This document shows positions 9,117-17,158 of a stretch of 64,000 bases of DNA, piece after piece. Each line of letters starts with the position of its first letter. The first letter of the stretch is position 1. The position numbers and the translations under genes are program-made. The stretch lies in assembly GCA_046351215.1 (NCBI GenBank), contig JAXLYX010000012.1, positions 186,001-250,000 on the forward strand, written 5' to 3'. The notes beneath the pieces were generated by a model. It searched no databases. It saw only the letters and a program-made list of their open reading frames with translations, and had not been told where the DNA came from. Source of the DNA: JAXLYX01 sp046351215. Its GTDB lineage: Bacteria > Myxococcota_A > Polyangia > Polyangiales > Houyiibacteriaceae.

Positions 9117-9977
9117 TCAGGGCAGCTTGGGGTTCTCGCGCTCGAGGATGCTGCGCGTGCGCGTCTCGAGGTTCGCATCGCTCTTGCCGAGTCTCGAGAG
9201 AATCCAGAATCGACCGTCACGGACTCCGTCGAGGCACATGCTCGCGACCTCCTCCGGCTCCGTGAGCTGGAAGTCGACGCCGGCGCTCTGGGCGAGGGCC
9301 TTCATGTCGACGTAGGCCGGAGGTCCCTCGCCCTCGACCTTGAATTCCTCGCTGCGGACGCGATCCGAATTGAGGATGTTCGTGTTCACGAGGAAGGGCC
9401 CGGGGAAGAGCACGTGGGCCGAGAGCTTCGCGTTCTCGAGGAGGAATTGGTAGTGCAGGACCTCTGTGAGGCTCGTCACCGCGGCCTTCGACGAGGCGTA
9501 GATCGGCGTCGTCGGCAGCGAGGCGATTCCCCCGTTGCCCGACGAGGTGTTGATCACGTGACCCTCCTCGCCGCGCTCGAGCATCGTCGGCACGAACGCG
9601 CGGATGCCGTGGACGACACCCATCACGTTCACCGCGTAGGCCCACTGCCAGTCCTTCTCGGGCAGGGTCCAGAGGCGACGCTTCGCCTCCTTCACGCCGA
9701 CGCCGGCGTTGTTGAAGAGGAGGTGCACGTTGCCGTACTTCTCGAAGACGCGCGCGGCGAGCGCTTCGACGGACTCGGCGCGCGTGACGTCGACCTGCAT
9801 GCCGTCGACCTCGAGCCCCTTCGCGGCGAGCTCGGCCCGCGTCTGCTCGATCGAGGTCGAGTCGATGTCCGCGATGACCGCCTTCGCGCCCTCGGACGCG
9901 AGCTGGGCGACGAGGGCACGGCCGACTCCGCTCGCGCCGCCGGTGACGACGGCGACCTTCCCGCGGAACTCACGCAT
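9117..9977 (-). CDS. Short-chain dehydrogenase/reductase (SDR)
   Basis: A 286-residue classical SDR. It shows the Rossmann glycine motif T-G-G-A-S-G-V-G at 12-19, an acidic D-I-D after strand 2 (preference for NAD), N-N-A-G near residue 89 and the catalytic Ser/Tyr160/Lys164 set in Y-A-S-S-K. A C-terminal extension of about 30 residues beyond the core is common in actinobacterial and proteobacterial catabolic SDRs. It probably oxidises a secondary alcohol of the pathway substrate. The start codon overlaps the end of the acetoacetate-decarboxylase-like gene by 8 nt. Confidence 0.9.
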   Translation of the reverse strand: MREFRGKVAVVTGGASGVGRALVAQLASEGAKAVIADIDSTSIEQTRAELAAKGLEVDGMQVDVTRAESVEALAARVFEKYGNVHLLFNNAGVGVKEAKRRLWTLPEKDWQWAYAVNVMGVVHGIRAFVPTMLERGEEGHVINTSSGNGGIASLPTTPIYASSKAAVTSLTEVLHYQFLLENAKLSAHVLFPGPFLVNTNILNSDRVRSEEFKVEGEGPPAYVDMKALAQSAGVDFQLTEPEEVASMCLDGVRDGRFWILSRLGKSDANLETRTRSILERENPKLP

Positions 9978-10809
9978 GGGCGGCCTTCCGCTCGGAGGCC
10001 AGCGGGACCTCGATGCCCGGCTGGGGATCGTCGTAGCGCTGGACCACGAACGGCGCGAGCCATTCGCCGGGAACGCTGCAGAGGACCTCGCCGCCCGTCT
10101 TCGAGGCGCCCTCGGCGTACTCCATCCGAAGGATGCGCTTCACCGGGATGTCGACGAGCGGATCGCGTGCCGACTCGCGGAGGATGATCTTCCCCTCCTC
10201 GAGGCGGCGGAGCGAGGTGTAGTCACGTTCCCAGTTGAGCTGCGTGAGGAGGACGTCTCCGTCGAAGCCGCCGTTCGTGCTCTTCTCGGGCTGGCACGAG
10301 GGCATCGCCTTGTAGCAGAAGAGGTGCTCCGTGAACTTCTTCGGACCGTCGCTCTCGCCGCCGATCCTGCCCTCGAGCTCGAGGAAGGGGATGCCGTGGC
10401 GGATGACCTGGGCGTTCACCCGGTCGCCTTCGATGCGGAACTTCGTCTCGGCGATCTTCTTCGGCTCGCCGAACTTCTCGCGGCCTCCGATGACGACGAA
10501 CTCGCCCTCCATCGGCATCGTCAGGACGTAGTGGCCGGGACGGCCCTCGTACGTGCAGGCGATGCCGACGGTGGCGGCTCCGACCTCGACCGTGCGCTCG
10601 GGCGAGAGGTGCATCGCCACGTGGGCGAACTGCACGAAGACCTGCGGAGCCGAGGCGGCCACGAGCGGCCGCGGGAGCACCGCGGCGGCGATCTCGGGCT
10701 CGGTCTCGTAGAACGCGCGGATCGAGCGCACGGAGTGCCGGATGCCCGAGGGGCTCGGCGCGTTCGTGCCGGACGTCGCGGGGGCCTTCACGTAGCGGAG
10801 GCGGGCCAT
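9970..10809 (-). CDS. Acetoacetate decarboxylase-family protein
   Basis: A 279-residue protein of the ADC fold. The conserved pocket sequence G-G-R-E-K-F-G-E-P-K-K places the Lys pair at 117-118, equivalent to the Schiff-base and neighbouring lysines of clostridial acetoacetate decarboxylase. Some ADC-superfamily members are instead aldolase-dehydratases or hydrolases, so a true beta-keto acid decarboxylation is not proven. ATG 10809 is preferred to the preceding GTG because GGAGGT lies 5 nt before it. The ATG shares one base with the amidohydrolase stop (TGATG), so the two are coupled. In the operon it could decarboxylate or rearrange a keto-acid intermediate. Confidence 0.85.
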   Translation of the reverse strand: MARLRYVKAPATSGTNAPSPSGIRHSVRSIRAFYETEPEIAAAVLPRPLVAASAPQVFVQFAHVAMHLSPERTVEVGAATVGIACTYEGRPGHYVLTMPMEGEFVVIGGREKFGEPKKIAETKFRIEGDRVNAQVIRHGIPFLELEGRIGGESDGPKKFTEHLFCYKAMPSCQPEKSTNGGFDGDVLLTQLNWERDYTSLRRLEEGKIILRESARDPLVDIPVKRILRMEYAEGASKTGGEVLCSVPGEWLAPFVVQRYDDPQPGIEVPLASERKAAHA

Positions 10810-12020
10810 CACTCACCTCCGACGGCGGGGGCAGAGGCGAACATGCTCTTCTTCGGGCCGATCCGGCGGGCGATCGGGGCGAGCTTCGACACGTCGAGGT
10901 CGTAGCACTCGAGCGCGTTCGTCCCGAGCATCTTCTCGAGCTCGGGCTCGGGGATGCCTCTCATGTACTTCTCCATCTTGGGGAGCGTCTCGGGCCAGCT
11001 GCCCTCGGGGTGGGGGAAGTCCGTGCCCCACATCACGCGGTCGATGCCGATGTCGTGGCGGACCGCCGTGCTGCCCTCGTCGAAGAGAGCCGATGCGCTC
11101 AGCCAGCAGTTCCGCGCGAAGTACTCGCTCGGCTTCATCGTCAGGTTCGAGCGGAAGTCGCCGAGCTTGCCGCTCGTGTGCTTCACCGATGCCCGCACGT
11201 CCATCATCTCGAGCACCGAGGGGACCCAGAACTCGCTCACCTCGGTGAGGCAGTACTTGAGCTTCGGGAACTTCTCGAAGACGCCGCCGAAGATCAGGTG
11301 CCACATCGGACGCGCGGCCCACCACGCGAACTCGCAGAGGAAGACCCCCATCGCACCGGGCAGCGAGAAATCGTAGTCGGGCGCGGGACCCGAGTGGTTG
11401 TGCACCACCATCCCGCGCTCCTCGCACGCCTGCCAGACCGGGTAGTACTTGGGATGGTTGTAGGGCGCGTACTCGCCCATGAGCGCCGGGATCAGGATGC
11501 CCTTGAGGCCGTTCTCGTGCGCCCAGACGACCTCCTTCAGCGCCATGTCGACGTCGGAGAGCATCGGGACGATCGCGAGGCCGATGCGCCGCACGGGATC
11601 GACCTTGCAGAACTCCGCGATCCACCGGTTGTGCGCGCGCGCTCCCGCCCATTGGAGCACGGGGTCGACGTTCGGCTTGAGGCCGAGGCCGGCGCCGAAG
11701 GGGGGCGCGTTGCGCTCCGTGATGCCGTCCGGGAAGAGGACTTCGGCCGCGACGCCGTCCTCGTCGATCACCCGCGTCCGGAGGTCCGAGTCCCACGCGG
11801 CGTGCAGGAGGTTCTCCTTCCCGCTCCTCCACTTCTCGTTGTAGTCCTTGATCAGGAAGTCCTTCTCGCGTGCCTGCCGCTCGGCGATCTCCGCGGCGAT
11901 GACGCGATCGAAGTGCTCCCGATACTGCGGATCGAGGTAGTCGCGGTACTTCTCCGGCAAGAGGCCGGCATGGCCATCCGTGGAGACGACGAGGTAGCGG
12001 TCTCCGGTCGAGCTGTTCAC
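10809..12020 (-). CDS. PF04909-type amidohydrolase (metal-dependent hydrolase/decarboxylase)
   Basis: A 403-residue TIM-barrel protein of the amidohydrolase-2 family (relatives include ACMS decarboxylase and 4-oxalomesaconate hydratase). Visible features: S-T-D-G-H-A-G near residue 10 (degenerate D-x-H metal site), H-N-H-S-G in the middle and the C-terminal W-G-T-D-F-P-H-P-E-G block with its metal-binding Asp. The reaction is unknown; the family performs C-C or C-N hydrolysis and non-oxidative decarboxylation. The GTG at 12020 is chosen because GGAGG lies 6 nt upstream; a TTG at 12053 lacks this. A related gene (18878-20008) occupies the corresponding place in the second module. Confidence 0.85.
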   Translation of the reverse strand: MNSSTGDRYLVVSTDGHAGLLPEKYRDYLDPQYREHFDRVIAAEIAERQAREKDFLIKDYNEKWRSGKENLLHAAWDSDLRTRVIDEDGVAAEVLFPDGITERNAPPFGAGLGLKPNVDPVLQWAGARAHNRWIAEFCKVDPVRRIGLAIVPMLSDVDMALKEVVWAHENGLKGILIPALMGEYAPYNHPKYYPVWQACEERGMVVHNHSGPAPDYDFSLPGAMGVFLCEFAWWAARPMWHLIFGGVFEKFPKLKYCLTEVSEFWVPSVLEMMDVRASVKHTSGKLGDFRSNLTMKPSEYFARNCWLSASALFDEGSTAVRHDIGIDRVMWGTDFPHPEGSWPETLPKMEKYMRGIPEPELEKMLGTNALECYDLDVSKLAPIARRIGPKKSMFASAPAVGGE

Positions 12021-12062
12021 AGCGGGCCTCCGTTCGTGGTCCGTTTCAGGCAAAGAAGCGCG

Positions 12063-13055
12063 TCACTCGGCCGCCGTCGGCGTGGCCGACGAGTCGTCCG
12101 AGGTGGGGGCGTAGAACGAAGCGTACCACTTCCGGATCTTGCGGATCGGGCCGTCGCCCTCCGCGAGCACGGGGGTCTCGCGCCAGCACTTGTTCTCCCA
12201 GATCGACACGTCCTGGAAGTAGCCGTCGCGCGCCGCGGCGACGTGGGCCTCGAGGACCTGCGGCGGCAGCTGCACGCCGACGCCGGCCCGGAGCGCGACG
12301 CCGAAGCGCAAGAGGAGCTTGTTCTCCTCGATGGGGATGTGGGCGTTGATGAGGACCATCGGGAAGGCCCAGGCGAGCCGCGTGAACTGCACGGCGGGGC
12401 CGTGGTACGTCGCGATGCTCTCCATCGGGATCTTCTCGCCCTTGAGGTTCCGTCCGCGACCGACGCTGCGCTGGGTCGCGCGCGGGCCGTCGATGATCAC
12501 CTCGAAGTTCTCGACCTTGGTGTTGTGGACCGGGAGGAAGTGGGCCGAGTCGGCGATGTTCTCGATCACCTCGCGCGGATGCGTCGCGATCTCGATCTGC
12601 GCGCGCTGCATCGGCGTCCAGGCGGGGTCCGAGAGCTCGGTGAGCTCGGGCACCTCGTAGTCGGGCGCCGCGCCGTCCTCGGCGAACCAGCCGAGGATCA
12701 TGCCGCTGTGCTCCGCGAGCGGGTACGAGCGGACCTGGGCCCGCGGCGGGATGCGCGAGGCGTAGGGCACCGCGGTGCACTGGCCCGTCGAGCCGAAGCG
12801 CCAGGCGTGGAAGGGGCAGGTGATCTCCGTGCCCTGCACCTTGCCGCCGTGGCCGAGGTGGGCCCCCAGGTGGGGACAATGGGCGTCCAGCAGGACGGGC
12901 TTCCCGTCCTCGCCGCGGTACAGGACGAAGTCCTTCGCGAAGTAGCGTACCGGCACGACCTGACCCTGCGCGAGGTCGGCGCTCCAGCGGACGAGATACC
13001 AGCCCCGGGCGAACTTCGGCGTCGAGGCAGCGGACGGACGGGACGTTGCGTTCAT
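12063..13055 (-). CDS. Rieske [2Fe-2S] non-heme iron oxygenase (KshA-like)
   Basis: A 330-residue terminal oxygenase. The Rieske cluster ligands are Cys60, His62, Cys80 and His83 (C-P-H then C-P-F-H). The mononuclear iron site is visible as D-S-A-H-F-L-P-V-H (D-x2-H-x4-H). Size and the R-Y-F-A-K-D-F-V-L-Y-R stretch recall 3-ketosteroid 9alpha-hydroxylase oxygenase and related monooxygenases. It needs a reductase that is not encoded here. I prefer ATG 13055 to 13106: TATCTT lies 7 nt upstream, and the longer form would begin inside the operator palindrome at 13105-13124. As first gene of the operon it probably performs the initial hydroxylation. It is 43% the size of the intergenic-linked pair with LysR on the opposite strand and is likely LysR-controlled. 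Confidence 0.9.
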   Translation of the reverse strand: MNATSRPSAASTPKFARGWYLVRWSADLAQGQVVPVRYFAKDFVLYRGEDGKPVLLDAHCPHLGAHLGHGGKVQGTEITCPFHAWRFGSTGQCTAVPYASRIPPRAQVRSYPLAEHSGMILGWFAEDGAAPDYEVPELTELSDPAWTPMQRAQIEIATHPREVIENIADSAHFLPVHNTKVENFEVIIDGPRATQRSVGRGRNLKGEKIPMESIATYHGPAVQFTRLAWAFPMVLINAHIPIEENKLLLRFGVALRAGVGVQLPPQVLEAHVAAARDGYFQDVSIWENKCWRETPVLAEGDGPIRKIRKWYASFYAPTSDDSSATPTAAE

Positions 13056-13062
13056 GGACGGC

Positions 13063-13124
13063 AAGATAGGAAACCTCTCGCGCGCGCGGTCATCCTCATT
13101 GCTCATCCAGGCATTCGCGTGGAT
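13063..13124. promoter_or_regulatory. LysR-controlled divergent promoter with inverted-repeat operator
   Basis: A perfect inverted repeat ATCCA-N10-TGGAT spans 13105-13124, just before the LysR start. On the minus strand TATCTT (13063-13068) lies 7 nt before the Rieske start codon at 13055. If transcription starts at the start codon, the palindrome is centred near -60, the usual place of a LysR recognition site. No good -35 box is seen, as expected for an activated promoter. Confidence 0.55.
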
Positions 13125-13129
13125 TATGG

Positions 13130-14053
13130 ATGGCGATGGGTCAGCCCAACCTCGCCAGCTTGAACCTGAACGCGCTCGTCGCGCTCGACGCCCTCCTCAC
13201 CGAGTGCAACGTGACGCGCGCCGCGAAGCGCGTGCGGATCACGCAGCCCGCGATGAGCCAGACGCTCGCACGCCTGCGCGAGCTCTTCGACGATCCGCTC
13301 CTCGTGCGGAAGGGACGTGGCATGGTGCGGACTCCGCGCGCCGACGCGATGGTGGCGCCGCTCTCCGAGGCGCTGCAGGCCGTCGAGCGCGCCGTGCAGC
13401 TCGGCATGGGCTTCGATCCGAGCACGTCGAAGCGGATCTTCCGCGTGGCGATGACGGATCTCCACGTGATGAGCGTGCTCCCGGGCGTCCTCGAGGTGCT
13501 CGGCGACAAGGCGCCCGACGTGCGCATCCAGGCGGAGCCGATGGCGCTCTCGGGCCTCTCCGAGCGCATCGGCGCGGGCGAGGTCGATCTCGCGCTCGGC
13601 TTCCTGCTGAGCGCCGCGGCGGGCCTGCGCACCGAGACGCTGCGCATCGACGACTACGTGGTCATGGTGCGCAAGGGGCATCCCCTCGCGCGCAAGAAGC
13701 GCCTGCGCGTCGAGGACTACGCCGGCTACCACCACCTCGCGAACACGCCGGTCACCGTCGTCCCGCGCTCGCTCTCGGGCACGGGGTTCACGCTCGCGGC
13801 GACGCCACGCATCCGCGCTTCGCTCCCCTACATCCTCGGCGTGCCGGCGATGGTGCGGGCGACGGATCTCGTCGCGACGATGCCGCGGAGCGCCGTGCCC
13901 GCGAAGGGGGAGCTCGACGGCATCGTCACGCTCGAGGCGCCGCCCGAGCTGCCGAAGGTCGAGCACTGCATGTGGTGGCATCCGCGCTTCGATCGCGATC
14001 CGGCGCACCAATGGCTGCGGCAGCTCGTGCGCGCTCAATTCGGCAAGCGCTGA
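13130..14053 (+). CDS. LysR-family transcriptional regulator
   Basis: A 307-residue LTTR. The N-terminal winged helix-turn-helix is clear (N-V-T-R-A-A-K-R-V, then Q-P-A-M-S-Q-T-L-A-R-L-R, then D-P-L-L-V-R), ending at about residue 65. The rest is the periplasmic-binding-fold effector domain, resembling the NodD/NahR subgroup that senses aromatic or similar ligands. It is divergent from the six-gene catabolic operon and a palindrome lies between them, so it probably activates that operon in response to the substrate or an intermediate and represses itself. ATG 13136 is an alternative start two codons later. It converges with the second ALDH gene, 15 bp apart. Confidence 0.93.
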   Translation: MAMGQPNLASLNLNALVALDALLTECNVTRAAKRVRITQPAMSQTLARLRELFDDPLLVRKGRGMVRTPRADAMVAPLSEALQAVERAVQLGMGFDPSTSKRIFRVAMTDLHVMSVLPGVLEVLGDKAPDVRIQAEPMALSGLSERIGAGEVDLALGFLLSAAAGLRTETLRIDDYVVMVRKGHPLARKKRLRVEDYAGYHHLANTPVTVVPRSLSGTGFTLAATPRIRASLPYILGVPAMVRATDLVATMPRSAVPAKGELDGIVTLEAPPELPKVEHCMWWHPRFDRDPAHQWLRQLVRAQFGKR

Positions 14054-14068
14054 GCCTCGCGTCCCTGC

Positions 14069-15505
14069 TCAGGAGTCCTTCGGAGCCGCGCCGAGAAGGG
14101 CCTTCACTTCCTGGAATTCGTGGATGCCCTCGAGGCCCCACTCGCGTCCGTTGCCGGACTTCTTGTAGCCGCCGAACGGCGCGCCGAAGTCGGCCGGGGC
14201 CCCGTTGAGGTGGACGTTGCCCGCCCGCAGGCGCGATCCCACGGCGAGCGCGTGCTCGAGGCTGCCGCCGAAGACGTAGGCCGAGAGCCCGTACTCCGTG
14301 TCGTTCGCGAGGCGGATGGCCTCCTCCTCGTCGTCGTAGGGCAGGATCGAGAGGACGGGTCCGAAGATCTCCTCGCGGGCGATCGTCATGTCGTTGCGCA
14401 CGTTCCCGAAGATCGTCGGCCGCACGAAGCATCCGCGATCGAGGCCCTCGGGACGGCCGAGCCCGCCCGTCACGAGCGTCGCGCCCTCTCCGACGCCGAT
14501 CGCGATCATGCGCTGGATCCGCTCGAATTGGAGCCGATTCGCTACCGGTCCGATGCGTCTCTCCGCCGTGCCGAGCGTGCCTGGCGTCATCGACTCGGCG
14601 ACGCCCTTCGCGATCTCGAGCGCGCGCTCGTGCTTCGCGCGGGGGACGAACATGCGCGTCGGTGCATTGCAGGACTGGCCGCTGTTCCGCAGGCAGAGCT
14701 GCGTACCGTGCGCGACGGCCTTCTCGAGATCGGCGTCGTCCAGGATGAGGTTCGCCGACTTCCCTCCGAGCTCCTGGCTCACGCGCTTCACGCTGTCCGC
14801 GGCTGCCTTCGCCACGAGGATGCCCGCCCGGGTCGAGCCGGTGAACGAGATCATGTCGACGTCGGGATGCGCGGAGAGCGCTTCGCCGACCGTCGGGCCA
14901 TCGCCGTGCACGAGGTTGAACACGCCTGCGGGCACGCCCGCGTCGTGCAGGATCTCGGCGACGAGGTCGGCATTGCGGGGCACGAGCTCGCTCGGCTTCA
15001 GCACCATCGTGCAGCCCGCGGCGAGCGCGGGAGCGACCTTGCAGAGGATCTGGTTCAGCGGCCAGTTCCAGGGCGTGACGAGCGCGCAGACGCCGATCGG
15101 CTCGCGCACGACGAGGGTCGTGCCGCGGCGCTCCTCGAACGGATGGGCGCGGAGGATCTCGATCGCCGTGCGGAGGTGTCCGTACCCGGAAGGGACCTGC
15201 GCCATCGTCGAGAGCCAGGGAGGAGCGCCCATCTCGGTGGTCACCGCCGCCGCGAGCTCCGCCTGCCGCTCCTGGTACCGGGCTGCGATCGCCTCGAGCA
15301 GCTCGATGCGCTCCTCGCGTGTCGTCCGCGAGAACGTGGGGAACGCCTCGCGTGCGGCGGCGACCGCGCGGTCGACGTCCGCCTCCCCGCCGAGGGCGAC
15401 CTTTCCGACGACCTCGTCCGTCGCGGGGTCGACGACGTCGACGATGCGGGATTCGAGCGGGGTCACCCAGGCCCCACCGATGTAGAAGCGCGTGCTCTCG
15501 TGCAT
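14069..15505 (-). CDS. Aldehyde dehydrogenase (NAD(P)+)
   Basis: A 478-residue ALDH of the ALDH1/9-like type. It contains the N-terminal F-Y-I-G-G-A-W-V start, the T-P-W-N-W-P-L-N-Q motif, F-T-G-S-T-R-A-G, general base Glu in Q-E-L-G-G-K-S-A and the catalytic Cys in N-S-G-Q-S-C-N-A-P. It differs from the coniferyl-type ALDH of module 1, so the two modules use different aldehyde dehydrogenases. It is the last gene of a four-gene minus-strand run and begins 9 nt after the acyl-CoA ligase stop. No Shine-Dalgarno sequence is present; see the hexamer at 15512-15517. Confidence 0.92.
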   Translation of the reverse strand: MHESTRFYIGGAWVTPLESRIVDVVDPATDEVVGKVALGGEADVDRAVAAAREAFPTFSRTTREERIELLEAIAARYQERQAELAAAVTTEMGAPPWLSTMAQVPSGYGHLRTAIEILRAHPFEERRGTTLVVREPIGVCALVTPWNWPLNQILCKVAPALAAGCTMVLKPSELVPRNADLVAEILHDAGVPAGVFNLVHGDGPTVGEALSAHPDVDMISFTGSTRAGILVAKAAADSVKRVSQELGGKSANLILDDADLEKAVAHGTQLCLRNSGQSCNAPTRMFVPRAKHERALEIAKGVAESMTPGTLGTAERRIGPVANRLQFERIQRMIAIGVGEGATLVTGGLGRPEGLDRGCFVRPTIFGNVRNDMTIAREEIFGPVLSILPYDDEEEAIRLANDTEYGLSAYVFGGSLEHALAVGSRLRAGNVHLNGAPADFGAPFGGYKKSGNGREWGLEGIHEFQEVKALLGAAPKDS

Positions 15506-15511
15506 GGCCCG

Positions 15512-15517
15512 ATCCTA
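15512..15517 (-). promoter_or_regulatory. Possible internal -10 element (TAGGAT)
   Basis: TAGGAT lies 6 nt before the ALDH start codon, the spacing seen at other likely leaderless genes. Its first three bases are also the TAG stop codon of the acyl-CoA ligase gene, so the match may be coincidence. The ALDH could equally be expressed by read-through from upstream genes. Confidence 0.25.
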
Positions 15518-17158
15518 GCGGACTCGCGGAGCGCTGGCCGCCCAGGAGCTCGCGGCCCCGGCGCGGTAGCGGTCGCGAAGCTGGTTCCGGTGGAGTTTCC
15601 CGTTCTCCTTGCGGGGCAGGGGGCCGAACTCGAGGGTGCGAGGCACCTTGAAGCGCGCCAGGTGCTCGCCGCAGAAGGCGAGCAGCTCGTTCTCGAGCTC
15701 GCTCGAGGGCTCGTGGCCCTCGCCGAGCTCGACGACGCCCTTCGCTTCCTCGCCCCACTCGGGATCCGGCACGCCCACCACCGCGGCGTCGTGGACGGCG
15801 GGATGACGCAGGAGGACGGCCTCGATCTCGGCCGGGTACACGTTCACGCCGCCGCGCACGATCACGTCGGCGCTGCGATCCGTGAGGTAGAGATAGCCTC
15901 CGTCGTCGAGGTAGCCGACGTCGCCTACGGTGAAGTAGCCACCGCGGCGTGCACGCTCCGTCTTCTCCGGATCGTTCCAGTACTCGAAGTCCATCGCGTC
16001 GGTGCGCTTCAGGTAGATGTGCCCGGGCTGGTGGGGCGGGCACTCGTTCCCTTCTTCGTCGAGGATCCTCACGTGGTCCGGCGTCGGCGGCTTGCCGACG
16101 GTGCCCGGCCGCTCGAGCCATTCCCGAGGGCTCGCGGACGCGCCCGAGCCCTCGGTCGCCGCGTAGTACTCCCAGAGGATCGGGCCGACCCACTCCATCA
16201 TCGCCCGCTTCGTCTCGACGGGGCAGGGCGCGGCGCCGTGGAGGATGTAGTCGAGCGAGGAGACGTCGTACTTCCGGCGCACCGCCTCGGGCAGGCGGAG
16301 CAAGCGGTGGAACATGGTCGGGACCATGTGCGTGTGCGTGATCCGATGCTTCTCGACGAGCCCGAGCGCCCTCTCCGGATCGAACTTCTCCATGAGCACG
16401 ATGCCCACGCCGAAGTCGAGCGGCATCGAGAGCGAGAAGCTGAGCGGGCCGCCGTGGTAGAGCGGGCCCGTGCAGAGGTTCCGTTGGCCCGTGCCGGCGC
16501 GGTAGCGAGGCGCGGAGTGGATGGCCGCGAGCCGCGTGGAATAGTTCGGCGGGCGAACGACCCCCTTCGGACGGCCGGTCGTGCCGGAGGTGTAGAGCAT
16601 CCGTTGCCCGAGGAGGGGCTCCGCGAGGTCGGTCGCGTCCTCGGCGCCGACCGCGTCCTCGTAGCGCTCCCACCCTTCGAGCGAGCCGCCGACGACGAAT
16701 CGTGCGGTCGCGCCCGGCGAGAGCAGGACGAGCTCCCGCAGCACGTCCGAGACGAAGGCGTCCCCGACGATCGCGCGGGCGCCGCAGTCGTTCACCACGT
16801 ACGCGACCTCGTCGGCCACGAGGTGCCAGCTCACCGGGGTGTAGCGGAGGCCGCTCCGTACGCAGGCGAGTACGGTCTCCACCCACTCGGGCCGGTTGCG
16901 GGCGACGATCGCGACCGCGTCACCGGGACGGAGACCGCGCGCGCGGAGGGCCCGCGCGAGGCGGTTGGCGTTCGCGTTCAGCTCGCGGAACGTGCGATCG
17001 CCGCTCGGGGAGATCACCGCCATCTCGTCGGGGAGGGCCCGTGCGTAGAGCGCGACGGCCATGCCCTTCTTCGCCGCTTCGGCGCGCTCGGGCTCGGTGG
17101 GCAACGGCAGCCCTCGTCTCGCGCCGGGGGCGGCGTCCAGGGACGGATCGACGGTCAT
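15515..17158 (-). CDS. Acyl-CoA synthetase (AMP-forming fatty/aryl acid-CoA ligase)
   Basis: A 547-residue adenylate-forming enzyme. The P-loop-like A3 motif L-Y-T-S-G-T-T-G-R-P-K-G is near residue 180, E-Y-Y-A-A-T-E-G (A5) near 325, Y-L-T-D-R-S-A-D-V-I (A8 hinge region) near 430, and the C-terminal catalytic Lys sits in R-K-E-N-G-K-L-H-R near 520. It activates a carboxylic acid to its CoA thioester through an acyl-AMP. The start at 17158 has GGAGGT 4 nt upstream and overlaps the preceding gene (ATGA). In this module it would follow the ALDH, feeding the acid into beta-oxidation or ring-cleavage steps. The closest type is the long-chain or steroid/terpenoid acid ligase branch, but the substrate is not determinable. 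Confidence 0.92.
   Translation of the reverse strand: MTVDPSLDAAPGARRGLPLPTEPERAEAAKKGMAVALYARALPDEMAVISPSGDRTFRELNANANRLARALRARGLRPGDAVAIVARNRPEWVETVLACVRSGLRYTPVSWHLVADEVAYVVNDCGARAIVGDAFVSDVLRELVLLSPGATARFVVGGSLEGWERYEDAVGAEDATDLAEPLLGQRMLYTSGTTGRPKGVVRPPNYSTRLAAIHSAPRYRAGTGQRNLCTGPLYHGGPLSFSLSMPLDFGVGIVLMEKFDPERALGLVEKHRITHTHMVPTMFHRLLRLPEAVRRKYDVSSLDYILHGAAPCPVETKRAMMEWVGPILWEYYAATEGSGASASPREWLERPGTVGKPPTPDHVRILDEEGNECPPHQPGHIYLKRTDAMDFEYWNDPEKTERARRGGYFTVGDVGYLDDGGYLYLTDRSADVIVRGGVNVYPAEIEAVLLRHPAVHDAAVVGVPDPEWGEEAKGVVELGEGHEPSSELENELLAFCGEHLARFKVPRTLEFGPLPRKENGKLHRNQLRDRYRAGAASSWAASAPRVR

Noticed and set aside
12021..12053. TTG start for the module 1 amidohydrolase
   Set aside because: GTG 12020 has a well-spaced GGAGG, and the extension is not conserved in the module 2 relative.
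13056..13106. Longer N-terminus of the module 1 Rieske oxygenase
   Set aside because: ATG 13106 lies at the edge of the palindrome and adds unconserved residues, while 13055 has a -10 hexamer 7 nt upstream.
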